Both the position numbers and the translations under genes were made by a program. Shown here piece by piece: positions 1 to 7,963 of a DNA stretch of 64,000 nucleotides. How positions within the stretch are numbered: the first letter of the stretch is position 1; every line of letters starts with the position of its first letter. The notes under the pieces were generated by a model. That model saw only the letters and a list, made by a program, of their open reading frames with translations, had not been told where the DNA came from and did not search any database. Source of the DNA: Streptomyces sp. XM4193 (lineage in GTDB: Bacteria > Actinomycetota > Actinomycetes > Streptomycetales > Streptomycetaceae); assembly GCF_023072595.1 (NCBI RefSeq), contig NZ_JALLGK010000004.1, forward strand, positions 124,001 to 188,000. The letters are read 5' to 3'.

Positions 1-211
1 GCCTGATGGGTTCGTCGATCTCAAGAACCGTCTCTGAGGATCCGATATCCTCGACGTATTCGAACCACGGGCTCGGAGGTGTCGGCACTCCGACATTCTC
101 AAGGGTGTGGAGAACGGATGGGGCCACCGTCTCCGCGCCTTCGATCTGGTCGGATCGAACGATGTCGTCCTCGTTGAACACTTCGAGCAGGTCTTCGTAC
201 GTAATTCCCAT
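1..211 (-). CDS. SUKH-like immunity protein, 3' end beyond the window edge
   Basis: The ATG on the minus strand is at 211-209. The 70 visible residues read MGITYEDLLEVF at the start, contain a Glu/Asp-rich stretch followed by an IVRSD segment, and then a VGVPTPPSPWFEY segment. Short acidic proteins with an 'F..D.I.R ... vGlP' pattern next to a deaminase toxin resemble SUKH-superfamily immunity proteins (SUKH-4 type), which bind and neutralise the toxin made by the neighbouring gene. The start lies 4 nt after the toxin stop (216-218), so the two genes are probably translated together. The C-terminal part is outside the window, so the family call is tentative; the immunity role rests mainly on position. 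Confidence 0.6.
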   Translation of the reverse strand, partial: MGITYEDLLEVFNEDDIVRSDQIEGAETVAPSVLHTLENVGVPTPPSPWFEYVEDIGSSETVLEIDEPIR

Positions 212-215
212 GTCG

Positions 216-1871
216 TCAACGCTCTCTGTTTGCTCTCAGGGTGCTGAGATAGTCCTGCATTACTTCTTTGCTGCGTTGTCTCGATTCCCCGGAGGCGCCG
301 TATTCCACGCTGTGTGTGATGTCTGCGTGGGGGAATTTCTCTTTGATCCATGCACTGCACTGTGCGCCGGTCGTGCATGGTTCTCGCTCCGAGTACATCG
401 CTGTTACTCGATCCGCCTGGTCTTCTCTGATGAAAGGCATCACCATTCGCTCGGAGTGTCGGTAGCCGTTGCTGCGCGTCACGAATATGAAGTCACTGGA
501 ATCTCCCGCGCCGGTGATCCTCGACGCGGCATAGTTGTTGCTGCGGAAATCTTTTCCTTCTTTGTTGTTTCCGTAGGACTCCTGTGAATGCCTGGCAAGC
601 TGTGTCGCTCTGGACAGATCCGTGCTGCCGAACGGAACTTCGGTGGATTGTACGCCCGGTCGATTGCCCGGCGTTCCTTCGCTTAGCCTGGCCCCTTTTT
701 CTCCGGGTCTCGGTCTGCCGATGTTCTCCGGTGACAGCCCGATGCGGGCTTTGTCGTCGGGGGTGAGGTCGGAGGTGCTGCCGTCGGGGCGCAGGCGGCG
801 GATGCTGCCGTCGTCGCCCATGAGGTACATGGGAGTGCCGTTGTCGGTGCGCTTGCCGAGGGCGTCGAGGGAGAGAGCCGCGTCCTTGTCGTTGTCGCGG
901 TGGTTGCGCGACATCTTCTTGAGGCCGCCGGGGACGACCTTCTCCATGTGTTTGCCGAGCTTCTTCGCGCCGGTCTCGATGCCGTCGAGCGCCTTGTCCA
1001 GGCCCTCGTTGGCGGCGTTGGCGAGTTCGTCCTTGCCGCGGGTCCTGCTCTGGCGCCGTTTGGCACGGCCGAGTTTCGAGTCGCTGTCGGACGTGACGTT
1101 CGCGCCCAACTTGGCAATTTTCGGGCCGAGTTCGTCCAGGCCGTCCAGGTCGTACTGCATCGGGCGTTTGGAGCCCGCCGAGGGCCCGCCGCCCGCGCTG
1201 TTGAGCTCCATGACCGTGTCGCCGCCGTCGAGTCCGGCGCGCAGGCCGTCCTTGCCGGCCTGGCCGGTCTGCCGGAGGTCGACGCCGTCCTGCGCGCCGA
1301 GCGCGGTGGCCGCGCCCTGGATCGCGAGGTCGCCCGCCATGGAGCCGAGGGCCTCGAACGCCGGGCCGAGCGCCATGGCGGCGACCTGCTCGACGATGGC
1401 CCGCAGCGCCTCCTTGAGCAGCTGTTTGACGACCATCCGGGTGGCTTGGACGGCTGCTGCACCGCCGAGCGAGGAGAGTCCGAGGGTGAACGGCGCTGCC
1501 GCTGCCGCCGCGATCAACTGGGCTGCGAGTATCGCGAGTTGGACGAGGGCCGCGATCTTCGCCGCGGTGATCAGATAGGCGGCGATCTCGGCGGCCGTCG
1601 CGGCGAGCTGGGTGGCCTGTGCGAGGTTGGCCAGATGTCGGCCGTTGATCTTGTTCCAGTGAGTGCCGAACGCGTCGATCGCCGGGCTGCTGCTCGATTC
1701 GAGAAAAGCGTTGACGGCCTGCTGTGCCTCTGCGCCCCCGGTCTCCAGTGCGGTGGCGAATTCCCGCATGGCGGTGGCCATTTCGCGGAAGTCGTCCTCG
1801 TCCACGTTCGGCCAGGCGATTCCGATGAGGTCGAGGACCTCGTCCGCCCAATCCGGCAATACCACACCCAT
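216..1871 (-). CDS. WXG100-like polymorphic toxin with C-terminal nucleic-acid deaminase domain
   Basis: This 551-residue protein starts with about 90 helical residues of the WXG100/CpnT-N type. Ala-rich hydrophobic segments follow (about 90-185), then a charged Gly/Lys/Asp linker (about 200-420). The last ~130 residues carry the zinc-dependent deaminase signature: H472-x-E474 and, 24 residues on, P498-C499-x5-C505. In that fold His and the two Cys hold zinc and Glu is the catalytic acid, so the likely reaction is deamination of a base in nucleic acid or a nucleotide (XOO_2897/SCP1.201-like clades). Related WXG100-headed toxins are exported by type VII systems. The ATG has a GGGGGGG tract just upstream. 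The gene is immediately followed by the probable immunity gene. The type VII locus begins 6.5 kb away on the other strand. Substrate (DNA, RNA or nucleotide) cannot be told from the sequence. Confidence 0.8.
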   Translation of the reverse strand: MGVVLPDWADEVLDLIGIAWPNVDEDDFREMATAMREFATALETGGAEAQQAVNAFLESSSSPAIDAFGTHWNKINGRHLANLAQATQLAATAAEIAAYLITAAKIAALVQLAILAAQLIAAAAAAPFTLGLSSLGGAAAVQATRMVVKQLLKEALRAIVEQVAAMALGPAFEALGSMAGDLAIQGAATALGAQDGVDLRQTGQAGKDGLRAGLDGGDTVMELNSAGGGPSAGSKRPMQYDLDGLDELGPKIAKLGANVTSDSDSKLGRAKRRQSRTRGKDELANAANEGLDKALDGIETGAKKLGKHMEKVVPGGLKKMSRNHRDNDKDAALSLDALGKRTDNGTPMYLMGDDGSIRRLRPDGSTSDLTPDDKARIGLSPENIGRPRPGEKGARLSEGTPGNRPGVQSTEVPFGSTDLSRATQLARHSQESYGNNKEGKDFRSNNYAASRITGAGDSSDFIFVTRSNGYRHSERMVMPFIREDQADRVTAMYSEREPCTTGAQCSAWIKEKFPHADITHSVEYGASGESRQRSKEVMQDYLSTLRANRER

Positions 1872-2197
1872 AGAGCCCCCCCAGGCAGATGTGCAGGGTG
1901 AAGCTAACCGAGGTCACAACGCAGGGGTGGAGTCCGCCGCTGTATACGGCCACGCGGCAATGCGCCCGTCGGTCGCGGTGAGTGGCGAACTTCGGGGTCG
2001 CACGCGGCTTATGAGGTGAAACGTCATGACCGGTGCGTGCTGATTGTGGGAAACAGCACGGTGTACCGGCCAACGAACGGGCGCCATTATGGCCGGATGT
2101 GGCGGCTCTCTCGTTACCGCTGTCGCGGTTCGTCCGGAGCGGGCGCCCGGTGGCCCACCTCACAGGAACGCTGTTGCCGCGGCGGGAAGTCAGAGGT
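1872..2197. other. Divergent intergenic region between toxin and ECF sigma genes
   Basis: This 326-bp gap must hold the promoters of both the toxin gene (minus) and the sigma factor gene (plus). It is less GC-rich than its surroundings near 1935-1950 (TGTATAC) and 2040-2065. A GGGAAACAG element at 2048-2056 could be the -35 of an ECF-type promoter for the sigma gene, but no convincing -10 partner was found. No reading frame with coding character is seen. Confidence 0.4.
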
Positions 2198-2959
2198 GTG
2201 ACCTACGTGGAATCAGAGGAACCAGAGGAGCCTGGCAGCGGTGGTTCGCCGCCCGGTGGCCCGTCGGAGGAGCAACTGCTGCGACTGCGGGTGCGGGAGG
2301 GTGAGCGCGCGGCGTTCGCCGAGCTGTACGACCGCGACGCGAGGGCGGTGTACAGCCATGCGTTGCGGCTGACCGGCGATGTCACGTCGGCGGAGGACGT
2401 CATGTCTGAGACGTTCCTGACCGCTTGGCGCACCCGCGATCGGGTGGAGGCCGACGGTGGACCGTTGCGCCCGTGGCTGCTGGGCATCGCCACCAACAAG
2501 GTGCGCCACCATCGGCGCGGGGCGGCCCGCCGGTGGGCGTTCCTGACCAGCAGGCCCAGTCCGCGCGAGGTGGAGGACTTCGCCGAGGTGTCCGCCGGAC
2601 GGGTCGACGACCGTCGCGAACTCGCCGCGGTGCGCGAGGTGTTGGGCCGGCTGCGTCCGCACGAGCAGGAGGTGCTGGCGCTCTGCGTGTGGTCGGGGCT
2701 CGACTACGCGCAGGCCGCGCAGGCGCTCGGCGTACCCGTCGGCACGGTGCGCTCCCGGCTCTCCCGCGCACGGGCCCGGCTGCGCACGCTTGCCGACCGT
2801 CGGCTCGCGGAGCACGCGCCCGCCGGCCCGGACCCGGAGGCCGGCCCGGAGCCAAAGGTCGGTCGCGGATGGAATGGGCGGGAACCACACGTCGTTCGCG
2901 GCGAGGTAAGGGGCAGGGCGGCGTTCGTCGCCCTGCCCGGCGAGGAGGGGAACCGATGA
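2198..2959 (+). CDS. RNA polymerase ECF-type sigma factor
   Basis: The protein directs RNA polymerase to alternative promoters. Region 2 is visible from the AAFAELYDRDARAVY segment through 'TSAEDVMSETFLTAW', which binds core polymerase and the -10 element. Region 4 follows as LRPHEQEVLALCVWSGLDY..AAQALGVPVGTVRSRLSRAR, a helix-turn-helix for the -35 element. I place the start at GTG 2198, preceded by GGCGGGAAG at 2181-2189; the frame is open to 2033 but those extra residues look non-family. About 60 residues after region 4 are Pro/Gly/Arg-rich and without recognisable fold. The stop overlaps the next ATG (ATGA at 2956-2959). The downstream membrane protein is the usual partner of this class and may act as a regulator of the sigma factor. 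Confidence 0.88.
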   Translation: MTYVESEEPEEPGSGGSPPGGPSEEQLLRLRVREGERAAFAELYDRDARAVYSHALRLTGDVTSAEDVMSETFLTAWRTRDRVEADGGPLRPWLLGIATNKVRHHRRGAARRWAFLTSRPSPREVEDFAEVSAGRVDDRRELAAVREVLGRLRPHEQEVLALCVWSGLDYAQAAQALGVPVGTVRSRLSRARARLRTLADRRLAEHAPAGPDPEAGPEPKVGRGWNGREPHVVRGEVRGRAAFVALPGEEGNR

Positions 2960-4158
2960 GGAAGAACGGAACCGACGGCGGCGGCGAGCAGCGGCGCCAG
3001 GAGCGTGACCTGCGCGACGCGACGGCCGAACTGGTGCCTGCCTCGGGGGAGTTCGACCTCCTGCCGGGCCGACTGGCTCACCACAGGGAACAGCTGATGA
3101 ACGAGATCCACCGGTCCGCTTCCGAGGCGTACACGGACAGCCCCCACCAGCAGGGCGCGCCGGCCGCAAGCTTCGCCGCCGCCCGGAGCGCCGTCGGCAC
3201 AGACCGCCCCCGACCGGGTACGTCCGGCCGTCGCCGTCTGCTGCGTCCGGCGGTGCTGGCGCCCGCTGCGGCGCTCGCGCTCGCGGGTGTGGTGGTCACC
3301 GCGGTCACCGTCACCGGCCAGGAGGAGGTGCCGACCACGCGGAGCGAGAGCCGGGTTGGCCAGGAACGAGGCCCGGGCACCTCTGCGGGGGCGGTGCGGG
3401 TACTGCACGACGCCTCCGCTGCCGCTGAGTCGCTGAAGCCGGTCGAGGTGCCGGACGACAGCCATGTGTATGTGCGCAGCAAGGTGCGCGAGGCCGAACT
3501 CGGCAGCGGGCGAATTGAGTTGGGGCCACTGCGGGACCGGGAATTCTGGTACGCGCAGCAGCCGGGGCCGGTGGAGCAGCTGGGACACATCGCGATCGAC
3601 GGCGAGGTGCAGCCGCTCAACCTCGACCTCGGGGACCGGCCGCAGGACGCGCGTCCGGGCATCGACCGTCCGACCTATCGCTGGCTCTCACAGCTGCCCA
3701 CCGATCCGAACGAACTGCGCACCCTGCTCTACGAGTTGACCCCGGACGACGCCGAACGGGGCCGCGACCAGGCGGTTTTCGAGCAGATCCGGACGCTGAC
3801 AGCCGAGACCCTGTTGCCGCCCCGGACCGCGGCGGCGCTCTACCGCGCGGCGGCGGGCGTGCCCGGTGTCGTGGAGGTGCCGGAGGCGCAGGACGCGCTC
3901 GGCCGCAAGGGAGTGGGCATCGCCCGTGAGGACCGTCGAAGCGGCACCCGCGCCGAGTGGGTCTTCGACCGCGACACCTTCGCCTTCCTCGGTTCACGGA
4001 CCGTGCTGACGCGCGATCTCGCGTACGGGAAGAAGGGCCAGCTCCTGGACGCGCACGCGGTGTTGGGAGTCGGCGTGGCGGCCAAGGGCGGCGAGCGCCC
4101 GGCCGACGGCCGGTACTGGCAGCAGCGCGGCGGCAACCAGCGCACCGCCGAGAGCTGA
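2956..4158 (+). CDS. CU044_5270-type membrane protein, probable partner of the ECF sigma
   Basis: This 400-residue protein has an Arg/Glu-rich cytoplasmic N-terminal third, one membrane helix (about residues 96-115, PAVLAPAAALALAGVVVTAV) and a large external domain of about 280 residues. The external part contains an 'FWYAQQPG' segment, the LRTLLYELTPDD segment and the PPRTAAALYRAAAGVPGV..V segment typical of the actinobacterial CU044_5270 family. Members of that family are nearly always the second gene of an ECF sigma operon. The ATGA overlap here agrees with that and suggests a fixed ratio of the two products. By analogy it may hold the sigma factor at the membrane until a signal arrives, but no classical zinc anti-sigma motif (HxxxCxxC) is present. 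A cell-surface role independent of the sigma factor is also possible. Confidence 0.75.
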   Translation: MRKNGTDGGGEQRRQERDLRDATAELVPASGEFDLLPGRLAHHREQLMNEIHRSASEAYTDSPHQQGAPAASFAAARSAVGTDRPRPGTSGRRRLLRPAVLAPAAALALAGVVVTAVTVTGQEEVPTTRSESRVGQERGPGTSAGAVRVLHDASAAAESLKPVEVPDDSHVYVRSKVREAELGSGRIELGPLRDREFWYAQQPGPVEQLGHIAIDGEVQPLNLDLGDRPQDARPGIDRPTYRWLSQLPTDPNELRTLLYELTPDDAERGRDQAVFEQIRTLTAETLLPPRTAAALYRAAAGVPGVVEVPEAQDALGRKGVGIAREDRRSGTRAEWVFDRDTFAFLGSRTVLTRDLAYGKKGQLLDAHAVLGVGVAAKGGERPADGRYWQQRGGNQRTAES

Positions 4159-4195
4159 GCCGCGTACCCCGGGCCACGCACTCTGTACGGATGAG

Positions 4196-4232
4196 GCGGC
4201 GGCGACCCGACCCCCGTACGGGTCGCCGCCGC
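4196..4232. terminator. Strong hairpin terminator (bidirectional)
   Basis: A perfect 14-bp stem pairs 4196-4209 (GCGGCGGCGACCCG) with 4219-4232 around a 9-nt loop. It sits 38 bp after the stop of the CU044_5270 gene and faces the end of the convergent VOC gene. Confidence 0.75.
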
Positions 4233-4233
4233 A

Positions 4234-4276
4234 CACCTGCCGGGACCGGTCCGTCGAGGATCGGCCCCGGCAGGTG
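4234..4276. terminator. Second hairpin, terminator of the VOC gene
   Basis: An 11-bp perfect stem pairs CACCTGCCGGG at 4234-4244 with 4266-4276 across a 21-nt loop. It lies about 20 bp past the stop of the minus-strand VOC gene, directly beside the previous hairpin, so the two convergent transcripts are separated by back-to-back terminators. Confidence 0.6.
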
Positions 4277-4296
4277 CGCCCCAGACGAGCCGGCGC

Positions 4297-4686
4297 TCAC
4301 ATGTCCATGTACATGACCTCCCAGTGGTGGCCGTCCGGGTCCTGGAAGGCGCGCCCGTACATCCCCTCGGCCTCCTGGGTCTCGCCGATCGGCTTGCCGC
4401 CGGAGTCCAGCGCCAGCTCGACGAGCCGGTCGACCTCCTCGCGGCTGTCGGCGCTCAGACAGAGGATCGTCTCGCCGGAGGTGGCGGTGTCGGCGATCTC
4501 CTTGGGGGTGAAGGTCCGGTAGAGCGTCTCGGTCAGCAGCATCACGTGGATGGTGTCGCTGATGACGACACAGCCCGCGTTGTCGTCGCTGAAGTCCGGG
4601 TTGATCTCGAAGCCGAGCTTCTCGAAGAAGTCCTTGGCCACCGGGAGGTCCTTGACGGGGAGGTTGACGAAGATCTTGCGTGTCAT
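4297..4686 (-). CDS. VOC-superfamily (glyoxalase/bleomycin-resistance fold) protein
   Basis: This 129-residue single VOC domain shows the two beta-alpha-beta-beta-beta halves: the first begins MTRKIFVNLPVKDLPVAKDFFEKLGF and the second contains the EVDRLVELALDSGGK segment and ends with the metal-site segment FQDPDGHHWEVMYMDM. Dimers of such proteins form metal sites used in isomerisation, dioxygenation or drug binding; the sub-family here is the 'extradiol dioxygenase/lactoylglutathione lyase-like' group, whose substrate is rarely known. The Glu of the C-terminal EVMYM and the preceding HH are candidate metal ligands. GGAACAG lies just before the ATG. The gene stands alone and points toward the terminators at 4196-4276. 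Confidence 0.85.
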   Translation of the reverse strand: MTRKIFVNLPVKDLPVAKDFFEKLGFEINPDFSDDNAGCVVISDTIHVMLLTETLYRTFTPKEIADTATSGETILCLSADSREEVDRLVELALDSGGKPIGETQEAEGMYGRAFQDPDGHHWEVMYMDM

Positions 4687-5194
4687 GACTGTTCCGATCC
4701 CTGGGCTGTCCGACGCGGGGTGCGGCGGGGCGGTGTTCTCGGAGGGACAGACGGACGGTGTCGTCGGAACTCATCGCTCGGTGCCAGGAAAAAACTCCCA
4801 CCGGACGGGAACGGTCCCGGCGGGCCAACCGCCGTCGGAACGAGGGGAGTCGGCACCGTCGGGTGCGGGGGCCGGGGTCGACAGCCGGACGGGCCGTCCC
4901 GTACCCGCATTGGCGCAGGGCGCCGCCGGCCGGGCACCATTGCCCCGGGGCCGACAGTCGCCCCGCGTCCGAGTGCGGCGGGCGCCGAACGTACGGCCGG
5001 CACAGTCGCCGGCCCCCGAAGCCGCGCGGTCGTGCGGCGGACAGCCGCGCACGCCCCAGGGCGCTGCGGCCAGAGAGTGGATGGAGCAGATGCGCCCAGA
5101 CCAGGACCGGACCCCTCCGGGTGCCGCGAGCCCGACAGCGTCCAACCCGAACGAAAGGCCGGGGCACCCCGGGCCGCTGTCTCCCGCCGGCGCG
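4687..5194. other. Intergenic region between VOC and KDPG aldolase genes
   Basis: About 500 bp separate these divergent genes if the aldolase starts at GTG 5195. The aldolase frame is open well upstream (possible ATG starts at 5081 and 5090), but the encoded residues are Pro/Gly/Ser-rich and unlike the family. I see no RNA gene, clear promoter or repeat here. Confidence 0.35.
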
Positions 5195-5854
5195 GTGCCG
5201 CCGACGAGCGGGGAGGACCCACCGCGTCATGACGGTCAGCTGCGGGCGGCGCTGTCCGCGGCACCCGCGATCGCCATCCTTCGCTCCTCGACCGCCTCGC
5301 GTTTCGCCGAGGTGACCCGCGCCCTGCACGAAAGCGGTGTGGGAGTCGTCGAGTTGACGCTCACCACGCCCGGTGCGCTGGACGCCCTGCGCGAGATGGC
5401 GGCGGACGCCCCGGACACCCTCCGTCTGGGCGTCGGCTCCGTGACGACCGCGGCGGAGGTCGCGCTGTCGGTGGAGGCCGGGGCACGCTACGTCGTCTCA
5501 CCGGCGGTGGTGCCCGAGGTCGTCGCCGAGGCGCGCAGGCTCGAAGTGGCCGTGCTGCCGGGGGCGTTCACCCCCACCGAGGTCCTGACCGCCTGGCGGC
5601 TGGGCGCGAGCATGGTCAAGCTCTTCCCCGCGGGCAGCGGCGGACCGTCCCATCTGAGCGCGGTACGGGCGCCGCTGCCGCAGGTGCCGTTGGTGCCGAC
5701 CGGGGGAGTGGGGATCGAGGAGGCGGCCGGCTATCTGCGCGCCGGCGCGGTCGCGGTGGGACTCGGTACGCCGCTCCTCGGCGACGCCTGCGAGGGCGGC
5801 GGCCTCGACCTCCTGCGGGAGCGGGCCGAGCGGCTGCTGGGAGCTCTCGGATGA
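5195..5854 (+). CDS. eda: 2-dehydro-3-deoxy-phosphogluconate (KDPG) aldolase
   Basis: The class I aldolase splits KDPG into pyruvate and glyceraldehyde 3-phosphate, the last step of Entner-Doudoroff-type sugar acid breakdown. The family pattern is complete: the AIAILRSSTASRFAEVTRAL segment at the start, the catalytic Glu in VVELTLTTPGAL, the strand RLGVGSVTTAAEV, the Schiff-base Lys in ASMVKLFPA (codon 5618-5620), and the phosphate loop VPTGGVGIEEAAGYL. The start is uncertain. GTG 5195 gives 219 residues, close to family length, but has no Shine-Dalgarno. ATG 5081/5090 would add Pro-rich residues. A good GGGGAGG-ATG pair at 5210/5229 is out of frame by one base. The stop overlaps the kinase ATG (5851-5854), so the two enzymes are co-translated. 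Confidence 0.85.
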   Translation: MPPTSGEDPPRHDGQLRAALSAAPAIAILRSSTASRFAEVTRALHESGVGVVELTLTTPGALDALREMAADAPDTLRLGVGSVTTAAEVALSVEAGARYVVSPAVVPEVVAEARRLEVAVLPGAFTPTEVLTAWRLGASMVKLFPAGSGGPSHLSAVRAPLPQVPLVPTGGVGIEEAAGYLRAGAVAVGLGTPLLGDACEGGGLDLLRERAERLLGALG

Positions 5855-6852
5855 ACGCCGGACGGCCCGAACTGGTCACGATCGGCGAGGTGATGGGCCT
5901 CCTCGGGGCCCGGGAGACCGGCCCGCTGCGCGAGGGCAGCACCCTGCGGCTCGGGCTCGCCGGCGCCGAGGCCACCGTCGCGATCGGGTTGACCAGGCTC
6001 GGCCACCGTGCGGCGTGGGTGGGACGAGTCGGTTCGGACGCGGTCGGCACCGTGCTGCTTGACACGCTGCGCGGAGAGGGCGTGGACGTCTCCGCCGCAC
6101 GGCTCGACCCGGACCGGCCGACAGGGCTGATGCTGCGCGAGAGCCGTACGGCCGACCGGGTGCGGATCAGTTATTACCGCAAGGGGCTGGCCGGTTCGCG
6201 GCTCGGCCCGGACGATGTGGAACCGCGGCTCGTCGCCGGCGCACGGGTGCTGCATCTGACCGGTATCACCCCCGCGCTCAGCGCGAGCGCGCTGGAGGCG
6301 GTACGGCTCGCGGCGCGCACCGCCCGGGCCTCCGGCACCCTGGTCTCGTTCGATCTCAACTACCGCTCGCTGCTGTGGTCGAAGGACCGTGCCGCCGAGG
6401 TCTTCACCGAGCTGCTGGCCGAGACGGACGTGGTCTTCGCAGGCCTTGAAGAGGCCGCGCTGGTCGCCCCGGCGCCCGTGCCCGGACCCCCGGCCTCGGG
6501 TCCGGAGCGGGGCGCGGCGGGGGACGGTCCGGCGTGCGCCGCGCGGGCGCTTCGGGCGCTCGGACCCGTCGAGGCGGTCGTCAAGCTCGGCCCGGACGGC
6601 GCTTTCGCGCTGTCGGCGGAGGGTGAGCACCGGCAGCCCGCGCTGCCGGTGACCTCCGTCGACCCGGTCGGCGCGGGCGATGCGTTCGTGGCCGGCTATC
6701 TCTCCGCGCTGTTGGACGGCGAGGACGTGCCGGGCCGGTTGCGCCGGGGCGCGGTGTGCGGGGCCTTCTCGGTCAGCTCCGAGGGGGAGTGGCGCGGGCT
6801 GCCGCGCCGCGAGGAGCTGGACCTCCTGGGCTCCGGGGACATCTCCCGCTGA
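5851..6852 (+). CDS. kdgK: PfkB-family sugar kinase, probable 2-keto-3-deoxygluconate kinase
   Basis: This 333-residue ribokinase-fold enzyme has the N-terminal ITIGEVMGLLG-type strand (here LVTIGEVMGLLGA), the substrate-side segment TGLMLRESRTADRVRISYYRKG, the FDLNYRSLLW motif, and the PfkB signature DPVGAGDAFVAGY with catalytic Asp277. Its position right after a KDPG aldolase, with an ATGA overlap, indicates 2-keto-3-deoxygluconate as substrate: the kinase makes KDPG, which the aldolase then splits. An Ala/Pro-rich insertion (about residues 208-228) is unlike most relatives and is probably a surface loop. A large hairpin follows the stop. Confidence 0.88.
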   Translation: MNAGRPELVTIGEVMGLLGARETGPLREGSTLRLGLAGAEATVAIGLTRLGHRAAWVGRVGSDAVGTVLLDTLRGEGVDVSAARLDPDRPTGLMLRESRTADRVRISYYRKGLAGSRLGPDDVEPRLVAGARVLHLTGITPALSASALEAVRLAARTARASGTLVSFDLNYRSLLWSKDRAAEVFTELLAETDVVFAGLEEAALVAPAPVPGPPASGPERGAAGDGPACAARALRALGPVEAVVKLGPDGAFALSAEGEHRQPALPVTSVDPVGAGDAFVAGYLSALLDGEDVPGRLRRGAVCGAFSVSSEGEWRGLPRREELDLLGSGDISR

Positions 6853-6872
6853 GCCGCGGCCCTCGCGGGCGA

Positions 6873-6926
6873 GCCGCCCGTACGGAACGGTGCGTGCCCC
6901 GGCGCGCACACCTCCGTACGGGCGGC
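6873..6926. terminator. Hairpin terminator downstream of kdgK
   Basis: A 13-bp perfect stem pairs GCCGCCCGTACGG (6873-6885) with 6914-6926. The 28-nt loop can form an inner TGCG/CGCA pair. It starts 20 bp after the kdgK stop. Confidence 0.6.
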
Positions 6927-6995
6927 GCGGGCACCCGCCGGCCGGTCCGGACGCACACCGTGTCCGGACGCCCATCGTGTCCGTCCGCTCCCGGT

Positions 6996-7045
6996 GCGGC
7001 CCCAGCGACGGCGCGGCCCCAGCGACGGTGCGGCCCCAGCGAGTG
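6996..7045 (+). repeat. Three direct 16-bp repeats on a 17-bp period
   Basis: Copies at 6996-7011, 7013-7028 and 7030-7045 read GCGGCCCCAGCGACGG; the third diverges at its last bases (GAGTGG). They lie in the gap between convergent genes, and no function is evident. They may be a replication-slippage product. Confidence 0.5.
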
Positions 7046-7216
7046 GGCCACCTCGCCGAGCCTCTCGTCCGCTGCGCGGCTCCCGGGCCCGGCGTCCCGG
7101 TGCGGCACCGGCGTCCCCGGCTCGTTCCGCCTGAACCCGCCGTCCACGCAACGGCGTTGACGCCGCCGATCAGCGCACCGGGGATGCCGGCGGGCTCCAC
7201 CCGCCGTTCAAGAAGC

Positions 7217-7963
7217 TCAGCCGACTCCGTCGCCGTTCGGCCCTGCGGAGCCGGGACCGGGGCGGGGACCACCAGCACCAGGACCAGCACCAGCACCAGC
7301 ACTCGGTACGACGGGGTCGCCGACCGCGCCCGCGGTCGCCCGGCGGACCGCCCGCGCGATGCGTGCCGGACTGTCGGCGAACTCCCGGGGGTCGACGCCG
7401 TCGAGCAGGGCGGCGCCGATGTACTCGTTGATCACCCGCAGCGAGGCCGAGGCCGCCGCCGCGTGCAGACGCACCTCCAGATCGCCGACGGCCAGCCCCA
7501 GCCGGGTCGCGACGATCTCCGCCATCTCGCGCTCCAACTGGTCGCACGCCATCAACCAGGCCGTACGGATGGCGGGTTCGGTGTCGCCGAGGCGGATCAT
7601 GCGCACGCCCAGGCCGATGTCGGCCGTCTCCAGGGGGTCGGCCTCGCTGGCGAACCGGCGCGAACGCTCCTCGAAGTGCTCCTCGAGCGAGAGGTGGGGC
7701 GGCCATTCGCGCAGTGTGGTCATCTCCCACGCCACGCTCTGTGTCACTATCGGTTCGGCGCAGCTCTCCTTGCTGCGGAAGTGGCGCCAGATGGTCCGGG
7801 TGGAGAGCCCGACCGCGTCGGCGATCTGATCGCCGCTGGTGCCGTCCACGCCGTGCGCCCAGAACAGGCGCGCGGCCTCGCGGGAGATCTCCAGACGCAG
7901 CCGGTGGCGCCGTTGTTCGCTCATGCCACCCCGCCCGCGTCCGGGCGACGCCGCACCGGCCAT
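7217..7963 (-). CDS. TetR/AcrR-family transcriptional regulator
   Basis: The N-terminal helix-turn-helix is clear: ISREAARLFWAHGVDG, then TSGDQIADAVGLSTRTIWRHFRSKE. The ligand-binding region is helical (about residues 75-205). The tail is Gly/Ala/Pro-rich and encoded by short CCAGCA-type tandem units at about 7265-7303. Start at 7963 is favoured by an AGGAG 7 nt upstream; the internal ATG at 7924 is an alternative. TetR proteins repress nearby genes until a small ligand binds. The ~375-bp gap to the divergent WXG100 gene contains a TAGTGACATTAAGTGAC element (8001-8017) close to this gene's start that could be its own operator. Whether it controls the type VII genes is unknown. Confidence 0.85.
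   Translation of the reverse strand: MAGAASPGRGRGGMSEQRRHRLRLEISREAARLFWAHGVDGTSGDQIADAVGLSTRTIWRHFRSKESCAEPIVTQSVAWEMTTLREWPPHLSLEEHFEERSRRFASEADPLETADIGLGVRMIRLGDTEPAIRTAWLMACDQLEREMAEIVATRLGLAVGDLEVRLHAAAASASLRVINEYIGAALLDGVDPREFADSPARIARAVRRATAGAVGDPVVPSAGAGAGPGAGGPRPGPGSAGPNGDGVG

Larger units (their letters stand above)
6853..7216. other. Intergenic region after kdgK with hairpin and short direct repeats
   Basis: A gene-free stretch of 364 bp between convergent kdgK and the TetR gene. It holds the hairpin at 6873-6926, a TCCGGA-N11-TCCGGA element near 6946-6968, and three direct copies of a 16-bp GCGGCCCCAGCGACGG-type repeat on a 17-bp period at 6996-7045. No coding frame is convincing. 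Confidence 0.5.
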
